Positions 26,370 to 35,024 of a stretch of DNA of 64,000 bases are shown piece by piece. The translations under genes were made by a program, and so were the position numbers. Position 1 is the stretch's first letter. Each line of letters starts with the position of its first letter. Below the pieces are notes generated by a model. It did no database searches. It saw nothing but the letters and a program-made list of their open reading frames with translations, and was not told the DNA's origin. The stretch comes from Bacillus sp. OV322 (lineage in GTDB: Bacteria; Bacillota; Bacilli; Bacillales; DSM-1321), in the NCBI RefSeq assembly GCF_900112495.1, contig NZ_FOMA01000005.1, positions 372,001-436,000 of the forward strand, read 5' to 3'.

Positions 26370-26573
26370 TTATTGTTTATATTGGGGTTCTTCCTGCTCC
26401 ATTTCCTGAATGCGCGGAGAAAGACTATCAACAATTGTTTGGGTTTGCTGGGCTGCATCCTGGTAAAGCTGTTTTGCCTGCTGGTTATCTGTTCCAAGAG
26501 CAAAAGCTTCAAAGTTAGCTTGGGCGCCTTTTAAACCTGCCAGTGTGGTTTTGACCTGGTTGATTACAGTCAT
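26370..26573 (-). CDS. DUF1657 small protein (67 aa), first gene of the spoVA-type operon
   Basis: Begins MTVINQVKTTLAGLKGAQAN and ends IQEMEQEEPQYKQ. Ribosome site AAGGAGATG at good distance. Its core (FEAFALGTDNQQAKQLYQDA) is nearly repeated in the tail of the DUF421 protein of the same operon. Gln/Ala-rich, helical, soluble. A sigma-G-like promoter lies 39 bp upstream, consistent with forespore expression. Confidence 0.85.
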   Translation of the reverse strand: MTVINQVKTTLAGLKGAQANFEAFALGTDNQQAKQLYQDAAQQTQTIVDSLSPRIQEMEQEEPQYKQ

Positions 26574-26611
26574 TGGGGTTTCATCTCCTTTTTCGATATT
26601 GCTTACTATAA

Positions 26612-26641
26612 TAGGATGATAAAAATTGCCTTGTTTTATGT
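26612..26641 (-). promoter_or_regulatory. Candidate sigma-G promoter of the spoVA-type operon
   Basis: Minus strand ACATA (26637-26641), an 18-bp spacer, then CATCCTA (26612-26618), fitting CATNNTA at -10 and four of five bases of GMATR at -35. The position, 39 bp before the DUF1657 start, is right. Confidence 0.5.
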
Positions 26642-26675
26642 TTTCTAATTTTAACCATATGGAGGTGGAAAAGGA

Positions 26676-26969
26676 TCATCTCATGACAATCTCAATATTT
26701 CCACAGTCAATTCTCCCATTTTGAATGTCATTTAAGCTAATTTCACATTGTGCAGCAATCCAGCCGGCATATATATCTTCGATTGAAATGATGCATTTGC
26801 TTTTGCCGGATGGCCTTGATGTTATAGAATAATGATCTTTTAATGCTGATATGTCTCTAATTTCTAACTGGTCAACTTCTCTTAGTTTTTTTTCATTCCA
26901 TACTGCATTAAATTTAAATTCCCCTTCTCCGTCCAGACTTGCCTCAATCCTGAAACAATTGAATTCCAT
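26676..26969 (-). CDS. Protein of unknown function (97 aa)
   Basis: Begins MEFNCFRIEASLDGEGEFKF. Ribosome site AAAGGAG is good. The sequence looks like a small beta-rich soluble domain (alternating hydrophobic residues, KCIISIEDIYAGWIAAQCEI); no membrane segment. Starts 25 bp after the pyruvate oxidase-like gene and could share its transcript. Not recognised. Confidence 0.55.
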   Translation of the reverse strand: MEFNCFRIEASLDGEGEFKFNAVWNEKKLREVDQLEIRDISALKDHYSITSRPSGKSKCIISIEDIYAGWIAAQCEISLNDIQNGRIDCGNIEIVMR

Positions 26970-26994
26970 GCTGTTTCTCCTTTATTCAGACTCA

Positions 26995-28719
26995 TTATCT
27001 CCTCAAATTAGTTTTGGCTAGTTCGATCAATTCACTTCCATGGCCATTGAGGACGGCCTTTAGCATCCATAAAGTAAAACCATGTGCTTGTTCAAATTTA
27101 ATTTTAGGAGGAAGAGAAAGCTCTTGGCGGTTTACAGAGATATCAAGAAGTGCTGGCCCGGCGTGTGAAAAGGCGGATCGAATTGTTTCTTCCAGCTCTC
27201 CCGGGTCTTCTGCCCGGAAGCCTTTAATGCCAAGTGCTTGTGCAACTGCTGCAAAATTAGGGTTATTAAGGCTTGTACCAGTTTCTAAATAGCCGGATGC
27301 CTTCATTTCCAATTCAACAAAGTTCAATGAACTGTTATTGAACACAACAATTTTTATTGGCAGATTATATTGTTTTACTGTAAGCAAATCTCCCATAAGC
27401 ATGGAGAGACCTCCATCTCCGCACAGTGCAATAACCTGCCTGCCTTTTTTTGAGGTCTGGGCCCCTATAGCCTGCGGCAAAGCATTGGCCATTGTTCCGT
27501 GATTAAAGGACCCAAGCAGTCTCCTTTTCCCATTCATTTGAAGATATCGTGCTGCCCATAATGTCGGAGTGCCTACGTCACAAGTAAAAATAGCGTCTTC
27601 CTCTGCCAGATCACTTACAAGTTTGGTAAGATACTGAGGATGAATCGGTTTTCTTCCCGGTTTTCCTGCTGCCAGCTTATCGAGTCCCTTTCGAACTTCC
27701 TTATAATGATCCGTGTACTTATCAAGATGGCTGGAATCATGTTCTTTTGTTAAATATGGAAGCAGGCATTCTACAGTATCTTTAACATTTCCGCATAGGC
27801 CCATTGTTAAATTTGCTCTTCTTCCAAGATGCTCCGCACGGATGTCTACTTGAAGGATGACAGCTTTTTTGGGGAAGAATTGCCGGTACGGAAAATCAGT
27901 GCCAAGCATTAGCAAAACATCACAGTTCATCATTGCATGGTAGCCGGAAGAATAGCCGATAAGCCCCGTCAGGCCAACAGAATAGGGATTGTCGTACTCC
28001 AAATGTTCTTTCCCTCTTAAAGCGATTACCATTGGAGACTTAAGCTTACTGCAGAGCTTCATTAATTCACTATGTGATCCTTCACACCCTGCCCCGCATA
28101 ATAAAGTGATTTTTTTGCCATGGTTCAGATACTCAGCCAGCCGGCTCAGTTCTTCTTCAGATGGTCGGATCACTGGATTTGTAAGGTGGATGACTTGGTC
28201 AGGAACTGTTTCTGTATCCGGCAAGGCCGCAATATCCCCCGGAAGAACCAAAACGGATACCCCCTTTTTGGAAACTGCCTGCTGAAGGGCAAGTGTTACA
28301 AGACGCGGCATTTGTTCAGGCCTTGTCATTACTTCCGCAAAATGGCTACAGTCTTTGAATAACTGTTCCGGACGCGTCGCCTGAAAATATTCCCCCCCTA
28401 TTTCACTGCTTGGAATATGAGCAGCGATGGCGAGTACAGGAATCCGGCTACGGTGGCAATCATACAATCCATTAATCAAGTGTAAATTTCCAGGACCGCT
28501 GCTGCCTGCACAAACAGCAATACTTCCGGTTAAGATGGAATCGGAGCCTGCTGCAAAAGCAGCAACTTCTTCATGCCGCACGGATATCCATTCTATTTTT
28601 CCAGAGCTTCGGATGGAATCGAGGACGGCATTAAGAGAATCGCCTACAATTCCATAAATTCGTTTTACCCCAGCATGAAGCAATGAATCGATTAATAAGT
28701 CAGCAATCGTTTGTTTCAT
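26995..28719 (-). CDS. Pyruvate oxidase-type thiamine diphosphate enzyme (YdaP-like)
   Basis: 574 aa from MKQTIADLLIDSLLHAGVKR, the same length as B. subtilis YdaP; AAAGGAG precedes this ATG. Three TPP-enzyme domains are visible: PYR domain with the catalytic Glu in WISVRHEEVAAFAAG (about residue 50), central domain, and the TPP-binding GDGGLSMLMGDLLTVKQYNL (about 435-454). Pyruvate oxidases decarboxylate pyruvate oxidatively using FAD and TPP. In B. subtilis ydaP belongs to the sigma-B stress regulon; no clear sigma-B promoter was seen here. Other acetolactate-synthase-like activities are possible. Confidence 0.87.
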   Translation of the reverse strand: MKQTIADLLIDSLLHAGVKRIYGIVGDSLNAVLDSIRSSGKIEWISVRHEEVAAFAAGSDSILTGSIAVCAGSSGPGNLHLINGLYDCHRSRIPVLAIAAHIPSSEIGGEYFQATRPEQLFKDCSHFAEVMTRPEQMPRLVTLALQQAVSKKGVSVLVLPGDIAALPDTETVPDQVIHLTNPVIRPSEEELSRLAEYLNHGKKITLLCGAGCEGSHSELMKLCSKLKSPMVIALRGKEHLEYDNPYSVGLTGLIGYSSGYHAMMNCDVLLMLGTDFPYRQFFPKKAVILQVDIRAEHLGRRANLTMGLCGNVKDTVECLLPYLTKEHDSSHLDKYTDHYKEVRKGLDKLAAGKPGRKPIHPQYLTKLVSDLAEEDAIFTCDVGTPTLWAARYLQMNGKRRLLGSFNHGTMANALPQAIGAQTSKKGRQVIALCGDGGLSMLMGDLLTVKQYNLPIKIVVFNNSSLNFVELEMKASGYLETGTSLNNPNFAAVAQALGIKGFRAEDPGELEETIRSAFSHAGPALLDISVNRQELSLPPKIKFEQAHGFTLWMLKAVLNGHGSELIELAKTNLRR

Positions 28720-28876
28720 AGTAACATCTCCTTTATGTTCCAGTTTTAGAGAAATCCCCTCCAAAAGCTGGCAACTGTTACTCTTATTCTTTATCCCAGT
28801 ATCATACGCTATACCAAGAAATACTATTTGTATCCCCGCTATATGGATACTGAGTTCATTTCTTTGGGGAAAAAGC

Positions 28877-28900
28877 AAAGAGGTGCTTTAAGCACCTCTT
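28877..28900 (-). terminator. Terminator after the Gly/Tyr-rich small protein gene
   Basis: AAGAGGTGCT pairs with AGCACCTCTT around a minimal loop; the minus strand continues TTGCTTTTTCCCC. It lies 52 bp beyond the stop codon. Confidence 0.72.
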
Positions 28901-28951
28901 GGTTAAATCATATTTCTGTTTGCATGCCAAACTCTTTCCTCTACATTCAAA

Positions 28952-29221
28952 TCACCATAAAAATGCAAGAAAAGCAAGAGATGTAATGGCGCCTAATGCA
29001 AAGCCTGCAGCTGCGCCGCCCCAGCCCCAGCCGTAGCCACCTCCATATCCATAACCGTAACCCCGATAGTTATTGCCGCCGCCTGTTAATGGCCGGAGGT
29101 AAACCCTGTTAGGGGTTACTCTTTCAATAATGCCCCGATGAACTGTGCCCCGGTTAGTTCTGATTTCAACTGCTCTGCCGATACCTTTTTTACACATTCC
29201 ATAATAATTATTATTTCCCAT
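28952..29221 (-). CDS. Small Gly/Tyr-rich protein with Sm-like N-terminal segment
   Basis: 89 aa from MGNNNYYGMCKKGIG, with AGGAGGTG upstream; the frame stays open earlier but lacks a ribosome site. Residues about 14-45 (GRAVEIRTNRGTVHRGIIER, then VYLRPL) look like the first strands of an Sm/LSM-type beta barrel. Residues 46-68 are Gly/Tyr/Trp-rich (GGGNNYRGYGYGYGGGYG) and the end is a hydrophobic segment (AAAGFALGAITSLAFLAFLW). Composition suggests a spore-surface protein; CATATCTTA upstream fits a sigma-K -10, but no AC is placed at -35. Function unknown. Confidence 0.7.
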   Translation of the reverse strand: MGNNNYYGMCKKGIGRAVEIRTNRGTVHRGIIERVTPNRVYLRPLTGGGNNYRGYGYGYGGGYGWGWGGAAAGFALGAITSLAFLAFLW

Positions 29222-29401
29222 AATGTGGTATGCACCTCCTTTTTTTATAAGATATGCAAGAGTTTTTTTTTCGAATGGACATACACACAAATGAGGGCAA
29301 AAAATCAGTGCTTTTCAGTTAAAAGTGCTTTATATGCCCATTCATCTCATTAGTGGATACATAGTATAAAACAAAAAACAAATACATTAGGAGTTGAAGC
29401 C

Positions 29402-30148
29402 GTGTATCTGACCTATCAGGATGTCCTGGCATTTTATGGTATTGAAGGCGCCCATCCGGGAGGTTTCGGGCTTACAAAGAAGATATTGGCAAAAGAAAAA
29501 ATATCGGATAAGACAACTGTGCTTGATGCCGGATGCGGAACGGGGCAAACATCTTCCTATCTTTTCAGGACATTTTCGTGCCAGGTTACAGCTATTGACA
29601 AGCATCCTGAAATGATCAAAAAAGCTTTACAGCGCTTTAAGCATGAAAAAATTCCGATTCAGAGCTTACAAAATTCTATGGAGGCGATGCCATTTGATGA
29701 TGGCAGCTTTGATTATATTATCGCCGAGTCATCAATAGCCTTTACGAATATTAATAATACCCTGAGAGAGCTTCACAGGGTCCTTAAAAGAGGAGGCGTC
29801 TTGCTTCATATTGATATGACTGCTGAACCCACTTTAAAAAAAGAAGAAAAGGCAGAATTGAAAAATTTTTATCAAATGAAAGAAATTTTAACAGAGAAGG
29901 AATGGCTGAAGGCTCATAATTTAGCAGGTTTCAAAGGTGTACGGATCCTTAAATCGAATACTATATTAAAAGAATTGGAAGAGATGCCTATATCTGATTT
30001 TGCAAGCATGCCCCAAGTTCCTGCAAATCAAGCATTTGATGAAATTATGCAAAAGCATCAGCTTTTGACATTATCATATGGCGATAAGCTTGGGTACCGG
30101 GCATTCAGGGCAGTTAAGTCAAGCTCTTTAAGAAGTCAATTCAGCTAA
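29402..30148 (+). CDS. Class I SAM-dependent methyltransferase
   Basis: 248 aa starting at GTG with AGGAG 8 nt upstream. SAM-binding motif I TVLDAGCGTGQTSSYLF is at about residues 39-55, the acidic residue of motif II in VTAIDKHPEM (about 65) and motif IV near SFDYIIAESSIAF (about 103). It belongs to the UbiE/COQ5-like small-molecule methyltransferases; substrate unknown. The GDSL hydrolase gene starts 38 bp downstream, so the two may be one operon. Confidence 0.88.
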   Translation: MYLTYQDVLAFYGIEGAHPGGFGLTKKILAKEKISDKTTVLDAGCGTGQTSSYLFRTFSCQVTAIDKHPEMIKKALQRFKHEKIPIQSLQNSMEAMPFDDGSFDYIIAESSIAFTNINNTLRELHRVLKRGGVLLHIDMTAEPTLKKEEKAELKNFYQMKEILTEKEWLKAHNLAGFKGVRILKSNTILKELEEMPISDFASMPQVPANQAFDEIMQKHQLLTLSYGDKLGYRAFRAVKSSSLRSQFS

Positions 30149-30186
30149 AGTAGCTGCTTATATAAAATGTGTATTGGAGGAATAAT

Positions 30187-30831
30187 ATGGCCATTCACTA
30201 TACAGCCTTGGGAGATTCCCTGACAATCGGTACAGGAACCCCTCTTTTCTCTCCTGGTTTTGTTCAAAGATATAAAAAAATGCTGGAAGAAGACCTGCAA
30301 GAAAGAGTAGCTCTTCAGGTCAAAGCCCGAACGGGGATTGAAACAGGAGATATCTCCAGATTCCTTAATAACCGGTTTGTCGTACAGTGGGTAGAGAGTG
30401 CAGATGTGATAACAATTACAGGCGGAGGAAATGATTTAATTCACGCCCTTAGAAAATATGAGCAGCACAGGGATGAAAAAATTTTCGCTGAAACATTGGA
30501 TTCTGCTCAGCAAAATTTTTCAGAGATTATATCTAAAATATATAAAATAAAACGGAATAACGATTCGCCATATGCGGTCAGGATTCTTAACCTGTATAAT
30601 CCGCTTCCTCAAGTAAGCTTAGCTGATAGGTGGATCACAAATTTCAACGAGCACATCCAGAAGTTCGGCAACGCCCCTCACGTTGAGATTGCCAACATAT
30701 ACGCAGCTTTTAAAGGCCGTGAAAAAGAATTGCTTTCAATGGATGGCATCCATCCAAATAGCCTAGGCTATCAGATAATGGCTGAAACGCTAAGAAAGCT
30801 TGGATATAGCTTTGTTGCAAGCCCCCAATAA
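30187..30831 (+). CDS. SGNH/GDSL-family esterase or lipase
   Basis: 214 aa from MAIHYTALGDSLTIG, with GGAGG 6 nt upstream. Block I GDSLTIG has the catalytic Ser, block III ITGGGND supplies oxyanion residues and block V DGIHPNSLGYQ supplies Asp and His. No signal peptide is seen, so it may be cytoplasmic. Substrate range of this family is broad (acyl esters, lysophospholipids, acetylated sugars). Followed by a terminator. Confidence 0.88.
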   Translation: MAIHYTALGDSLTIGTGTPLFSPGFVQRYKKMLEEDLQERVALQVKARTGIETGDISRFLNNRFVVQWVESADVITITGGGNDLIHALRKYEQHRDEKIFAETLDSAQQNFSEIISKIYKIKRNNDSPYAVRILNLYNPLPQVSLADRWITNFNEHIQKFGNAPHVEIANIYAAFKGREKELLSMDGIHPNSLGYQIMAETLRKLGYSFVASPQ

Positions 30832-30834
30832 CCC

Positions 30835-30868
30835 AAAAAGGAGCCTATTTAATGAGGCCCCTTTTTTT
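30835..30868 (+). terminator. Terminator after the GDSL hydrolase gene
   Basis: AAAAAGGAGCCT pairs with AGGCCCCTTTTT (one mismatch) around an 8-nt loop, ending in seven T residues. Confidence 0.85.
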
Positions 30869-30904
30869 ATATCGCCGTTCTGTTTGACCGTATGCTTAAA
30901 GATT

Positions 30905-30925
30905 CATTATGTGACTCACATAATG
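30905..30925. promoter_or_regulatory. Perfect 21-bp palindrome, operator-like
   Basis: CATTATGTGA-C-TCACATAATG: two 10-bp arms around one base. The loop is too small for an RNA hairpin, so a dimeric DNA-binding protein is the likelier reason. It lies between the GDSL gene terminator and the tetR-RND genes and differs from the tetR operators nearby. Confidence 0.45.
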
Positions 30926-31048
30926 TTTATTTTTTCGATAGTTTCACTTAGCACATTCACTGCAGGTTTTGAATTGTATTGAAGTAAGAATGATGGTATT
31001 CTTCAAATAACTTAAAGCCGATCAATTTAGGACTTAAGTAATTTTTCC

Positions 31049-31062
31049 TTATCAGTTGATAA
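31049..31062 (+). promoter_or_regulatory. Probable TetR operator before the tetR gene
   Basis: TTATCAGTTGATAA, a palindrome of TTATCA/TGATAA with 2-bp centre, 71 bp upstream of the tetR start. The same arms recur at 31791-31804 before the RND gene. Confidence 0.65.
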
Positions 31063-31132
31063 ATTTAATTCAGTCATTTTAGAAAGGAGCCTGTATTACG
31101 CTCCTCGTGAGCTTGCAAAGGAGATCTTCAAA

Positions 31133-31756
31133 ATGAAAAAGAGACACGATTCTTCAGAAACCAGCATGGGCGAAACCAGAACTACCATTATTAGCACGGC
31201 CCAGAAGTTATTTATGGAGCTTGGCTACAGGGCAGTTTCCACAAGGAAGATTTCTGAAGCATGCGGCTTGACACAGCCTGCATTGTACCATCATTTTTCT
31301 AATAAAAATGATTTGTATGTAGCTGTTTTGCAGGATGAGCTTAAGACAGCTCAATCTGCCATTGAACGAATCATAAAAAGATCAAGCAGTATAGAAGACA
31401 GGCTTTACGAGGTCATTCACTATATTTTGGTGAATAGTCCGCAAAACCTGTCACAAATGTTTCATGATATTAGGCACGAGCTGCCGGAAGAATTTCAGCC
31501 ATCCATCGAAAAATGGTGGTTCAACGCATATCTGCTGCCAATTGCAGGAATTTTTGAAGAAGGACAGAAACACGGGATATTAAAAAATTCGGAAGGCACA
31601 GAAACAAATCCAGTTAGCATGTCTTATATTTTACTTAGTATGCTGAGTCACTCCTTTCCAATTAAAAACCTTACAGAAAAAGAAATTAAGGAGAAAACAA
31701 TAAAGCATGCAAAGTTAGTTGTCCATGTCCTCCTTTATGGCCTGACAGGGAAATAG
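31133..31756 (+). CDS. TetR family regulator (YerO-like) of the RND exporter
   Basis: 207 aa. The HTH lies at about residues 22-58 (KLFMELGYRAVSTRKISEAC, LTQPALYHHFSNKNDLYVAV). In B. subtilis yerO, a TetR gene, precedes yerP/swrC; the same order here plus matching palindromes before both genes indicates a local repressor of the pump and of itself. Ribosome site AAAGGAGA. The RND gene starts 84 bp downstream. Confidence 0.87.
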   Translation: MKKRHDSSETSMGETRTTIISTAQKLFMELGYRAVSTRKISEACGLTQPALYHHFSNKNDLYVAVLQDELKTAQSAIERIIKRSSSIEDRLYEVIHYILVNSPQNLSQMFHDIRHELPEEFQPSIEKWWFNAYLLPIAGIFEEGQKHGILKNSEGTETNPVSMSYILLSMLSHSFPIKNLTEKEIKEKTIKHAKLVVHVLLYGLTGK

Positions 31757-31790
31757 CGCGACAAGTTTTCTGTACTTTTTTGCAAACTGT

Positions 31791-31804
31791 TTATCATTTG
31801 ATAA
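31791..31804 (+). promoter_or_regulatory. Probable TetR operator before the RND exporter gene
   Basis: TTATCATTTGATAA, identical in both arms to the palindrome at 31049-31062, 36 bp upstream of the RND start. Confidence 0.65.
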
Positions 31805-31839
31805 GTAAAATACAAAGATGAAATGAGGGGAAATTCCGG

Positions 31840-34800
31840 ATGAGTTTTTTAACAAAATTCAGTTTGAAAAATGCTGCAGCTATCTTTATCATTTCTTTTT
31901 TATTTATTTTGGGAGGGATTTATTCTTTTTCAAAGCTTCAGGTAACCCAGTTTCCTGATATTGAGTTCCCGCAGATTACTGCAGAAATCGTGTATCCTGG
32001 TGCTTCGCCGGATGATGTCAGCACTCAGGTAGTTTCAAAGTTAGAAGATCAATTCAAGTCGATTGAGGGTGTCAAAACCATTCAAAGCTCCGCTTACGAA
32101 AGCGTGGGAGTTGTGAATGCAGAATTTCCGTTTAACACAGATTTAGATAAAATTGAACAGCAAATGAATTCTCTTGTGAAAGATGCGGGTTTGCCTGACA
32201 AAGTTAGTGTGAAGCTTAATCGATTGTCATTCGGCTCTTTCCCTATTTACAATATTTCTCTATTTGGCAAAGGCTCAACTAATATTGATAAGCTGCTTAA
32301 AGAAGATGTAATACCGGAGCTAAAAAAAATAAATGGAGTAAACAGCGTCTCTGTTGGCGGCATTAAGGATCAATTGGTGCAGGTAACCGTCGACAAGAAA
32401 AAGGCAGAACAATCTGGTTTAAGCCTAAGTTCCATTAAAGATCAAATCAATGAAAAATTTATTTCATTCCCAGCTGGACAACTGAAGGATTCTGATGTAA
32501 AGATCCCGGTTCGCGTAGAAGAAAAATTGGATACAGTAAAAGAACTGCAAGGTTTGCGGCTTAATTCCACCACTGTCCAGGCAGCTGCCAAAAATACAGT
32601 GCAGCCCGGCAGCAGTGCAGGACAAGGACAAGAAGCAGCGAAGTCCATTTTGTTGTTAAAAGATATAGCCAAAGTGGAAACTGTTACAAAGCAGGAGGAA
32701 AAAACGCGGTATAACCTTAAAAGCTCTCTGTCTATGGCTATTACAAAAAAACAGGATGCCAATACAGTTGAAGTGGCTGACGGGGTCATGAAGGTATTAA
32801 AAAAATATGACAATAAGCTCGATTATTCTATCGGTCTTGATTCAGCAGAAGACGTAAAAAAATCTGTATCTTCTCTTGTTAAAGAAGGCCTCCTTGGAGC
32901 TTTATTCGCATCCATTGCCGTCCTCCTTTTCCTTAGGAATATCCGTGCGACATTAATTGCGATTATATCAATTCCTCTCTCCCTGCTTATATCGGCGATT
33001 TTCCTTAAACAGCTGGATGTGTCGCTTAATATAATGACTTTGGGCGGCATGGCTGTTGCAGTCGGCCGGGTAGTGGATGATAGTATCGTTGTCATTGAAA
33101 ATATATTCAGGAGGGTACGTAAATCTCCAGAAGGAATGACCAATCATGCCATTCTGGAATCGACGAAGGAAATTTTGAAAGCTGTTACCTCTTCTACGAT
33201 TACCACTGTCGTTGTATTCCTCCCTCTTGGTTTTGTAGGCGGAATTACAGGGAAGTTCTTCCTTCCTTTTGCACTGACTATTGTTTTCTCACTTCTTGCC
33301 TCATTATTAGTGGCAGTAACTATCGTCCCTATTATGGCAAAGTTTGCTTTCAAGAAAATACCGAAGGAAGAAAAAGAAGGGGCACTTCAGCGAGTGTACG
33401 GCAGAATGATATCTGCTTCTCTTAATCATAAGATCATCATCTTAATTGTTTCAATATTATTGTTAGCTGGTTCTTTTACCATTGTGCCAACTCTTGGCTT
33501 TACTTTCATACCAAATGAAGAACAGCGCACATTAAATGCCTCCATTGAACTCCCGGCAGCATCTTCATTAGAAAAAACAGATAAAGTTTCTAGGGATATC
33601 GAAAAAATACTGGATGGAAAAGAGTATGTTAAGCAAGTAACGGCAAGCATCGGCAGCCGTGATTATCAAACTAACCTGAAGCTTGAAAATAAGGCAAGCT
33701 ATTTTATTAATTTAAAAGAAAATGCAGATGTTGAAGCTTCCATTAAAAAACTTCAAAAAGAGTTTGAAAAAATTACTGAAAATGATGCTCCCGAAACGAA
33801 AATTACTATAGCGGAGCTTAACACCAGCGGTCCCCCAACTAATAATAATGTAGATATCGACCTTTATTCGAACAATCTGGATGCTTTGCAAAAGGCTTCC
33901 AAACAGGTTGAAAACTATATGAATAAAGATAAAGACCTGAAATATGTTACAAATAATTTCTCAGACAAACAAACTCAGTATCTGGTTGAAATAGACCCTG
34001 AAAAAGCAGCTGCCCTTGGATTAAGCGGAGGACAGATTCTCGGTACCATCAATGACCAGACTAGCCCACTGGATGCCGGTGAGCTTAAGCTTAATGGAAA
34101 ACTTCAAAGCGTCCAGCTTTCCTATAGCGAAGGCCTTAACTCTCCGGAGGATTTGAAGAATGTGATGATTTTCTCAAATAAAGGCCCTGTACCCTTATCG
34201 AAAGCCGCGAATGTGAAAAAGTCAGCCAGCTTTACTTCTATTCAGAGACTTGATGGCAAAGTATATGCCCGTGTAACCGCACAGGTAAAAGGCAATGATG
34301 TGCAGGCGGTTACGAAAAAAATATCTGATGGGGTTAAATCAGATCTTAGCCTTCCAAAATCTGTGTCACTTGAAAGCGGCGGAGGAAGCGATGATACGGC
34401 CCAGGTATTCCAAAGCCTTGGCATTGCTATTGCTGTAGCTATTGGTCTTGTGTATCTGACCATGCTAATCACATTTGGAAGAGCTCGTATACCATTTGTT
34501 ATCCTTTCGTCCCTGATATTTGTTCCAGTAGGTTCCTTAATCGGATTATTTATTACAAAAGAGCCGTTATCGGTTAGTGTAATGATTGGATTCTTAATGC
34601 TTATCGGAATTGTTACCACCAATGCCATAGTACTTGTTGACAGAGTCGGGCAAAACCGGGACCGTGGCTTAACAATCCGTGACTCGCTGATTGAAGCAGG
34701 AAAAACTAGGCTCCGCCCTATATTAATGACTGCTTTTGCAACGATTACAGCATTGATACCATTGGCATTAACATCTTCCACAGGAACCCTAATTTCAAAA

Positions 34801-34920
34801 GGCCTTGCAATTACAGTAATCGGGGGTCTTACATCTTCAACATTGTTAACATTAATCATTGTTCCTGTTGTATATGAGCTTTTCTTCTTCAAGAAAGCTA
34901 AAAAACAGCGAAAACAGTAA
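31840..34920 (+). CDS. swrC: RND-family efflux transporter (SwrC/YerP-like)
   Basis: 1026 aa, full length for a heavy RND permease. An N-terminal transmembrane helix (about 12-30) precedes the large porter domain with QVTQFPDIEFPQI and VYPGASPDDV; a block of helices follows at about 345-500, a second porter domain at about 555-850 and the last helices at about 850-1015. Acidic residues of helix 4 are in AVGRVVDDSIVVIENIF (paired Asp), as needed for proton relay. B. subtilis SwrC exports surfactin and aids swarming and acriflavine resistance; here it is likely a drug or lipopeptide exporter. No MFP or outer-membrane gene is present, as usual in Gram-positives. Confidence 0.9.
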   Translation: MSFLTKFSLKNAAAIFIISFLFILGGIYSFSKLQVTQFPDIEFPQITAEIVYPGASPDDVSTQVVSKLEDQFKSIEGVKTIQSSAYESVGVVNAEFPFNTDLDKIEQQMNSLVKDAGLPDKVSVKLNRLSFGSFPIYNISLFGKGSTNIDKLLKEDVIPELKKINGVNSVSVGGIKDQLVQVTVDKKKAEQSGLSLSSIKDQINEKFISFPAGQLKDSDVKIPVRVEEKLDTVKELQGLRLNSTTVQAAAKNTVQPGSSAGQGQEAAKSILLLKDIAKVETVTKQEEKTRYNLKSSLSMAITKKQDANTVEVADGVMKVLKKYDNKLDYSIGLDSAEDVKKSVSSLVKEGLLGALFASIAVLLFLRNIRATLIAIISIPLSLLISAIFLKQLDVSLNIMTLGGMAVAVGRVVDDSIVVIENIFRRVRKSPEGMTNHAILESTKEILKAVTSSTITTVVVFLPLGFVGGITGKFFLPFALTIVFSLLASLLVAVTIVPIMAKFAFKKIPKEEKEGALQRVYGRMISASLNHKIIILIVSILLLAGSFTIVPTLGFTFIPNEEQRTLNASIELPAASSLEKTDKVSRDIEKILDGKEYVKQVTASIGSRDYQTNLKLENKASYFINLKENADVEASIKKLQKEFEKITENDAPETKITIAELNTSGPPTNNNVDIDLYSNNLDALQKASKQVENYMNKDKDLKYVTNNFSDKQTQYLVEIDPEKAAALGLSGGQILGTINDQTSPLDAGELKLNGKLQSVQLSYSEGLNSPEDLKNVMIFSNKGPVPLSKAANVKKSASFTSIQRLDGKVYARVTAQVKGNDVQAVTKKISDGVKSDLSLPKSVSLESGGGSDDTAQVFQSLGIAIAVAIGLVYLTMLITFGRARIPFVILSSLIFVPVGSLIGLFITKEPLSVSVMIGFLMLIGIVTTNAIVLVDRVGQNRDRGLTIRDSLIEAGKTRLRPILMTAFATITALIPLALTSSTGTLISKGLAITVIGGLTSSTLLTLIIVPVVYELFFFKKAKKQRKQ

Positions 34921-34931
34921 AACTAATTATG

Positions 34932-34965
34932 GGCAGCCTGAGAGAATCCGGGCTGCCTTGTTTTT
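34932..34965 (+). terminator. Terminator after the RND gene
   Basis: GGCAGCC pairs with GGCTGCC across a 12-nt loop, followed by TTGTTTTTG, 12 bp beyond the stop. Confidence 0.85.
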
Positions 34966-35024
34966 GAGAGTTTTAGTTTGAAGTAATTGTCATGAAACGG
35001 GTTTCCTGATTTGCTGCTTTGTAA

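Noticed and set aside
26995..28719. Acetolactate synthase for branched-chain amino acids
   Set aside because: Length, sequence features and the absence of ilvN/ilvC neighbours fit the pyruvate oxidase (YdaP-like) group better.
28740..28880. Sigma-B promoter for the pyruvate oxidase gene
   Set aside because: GGGATA-like hexamers occur but none has a GTTT-type -35 at 12-14 bp spacing.
30905..30925. CRP/FNR-type site (TGTGA...TCACA)
   Set aside because: The half-sites are separated by one base rather than six, so it does not fit that family.
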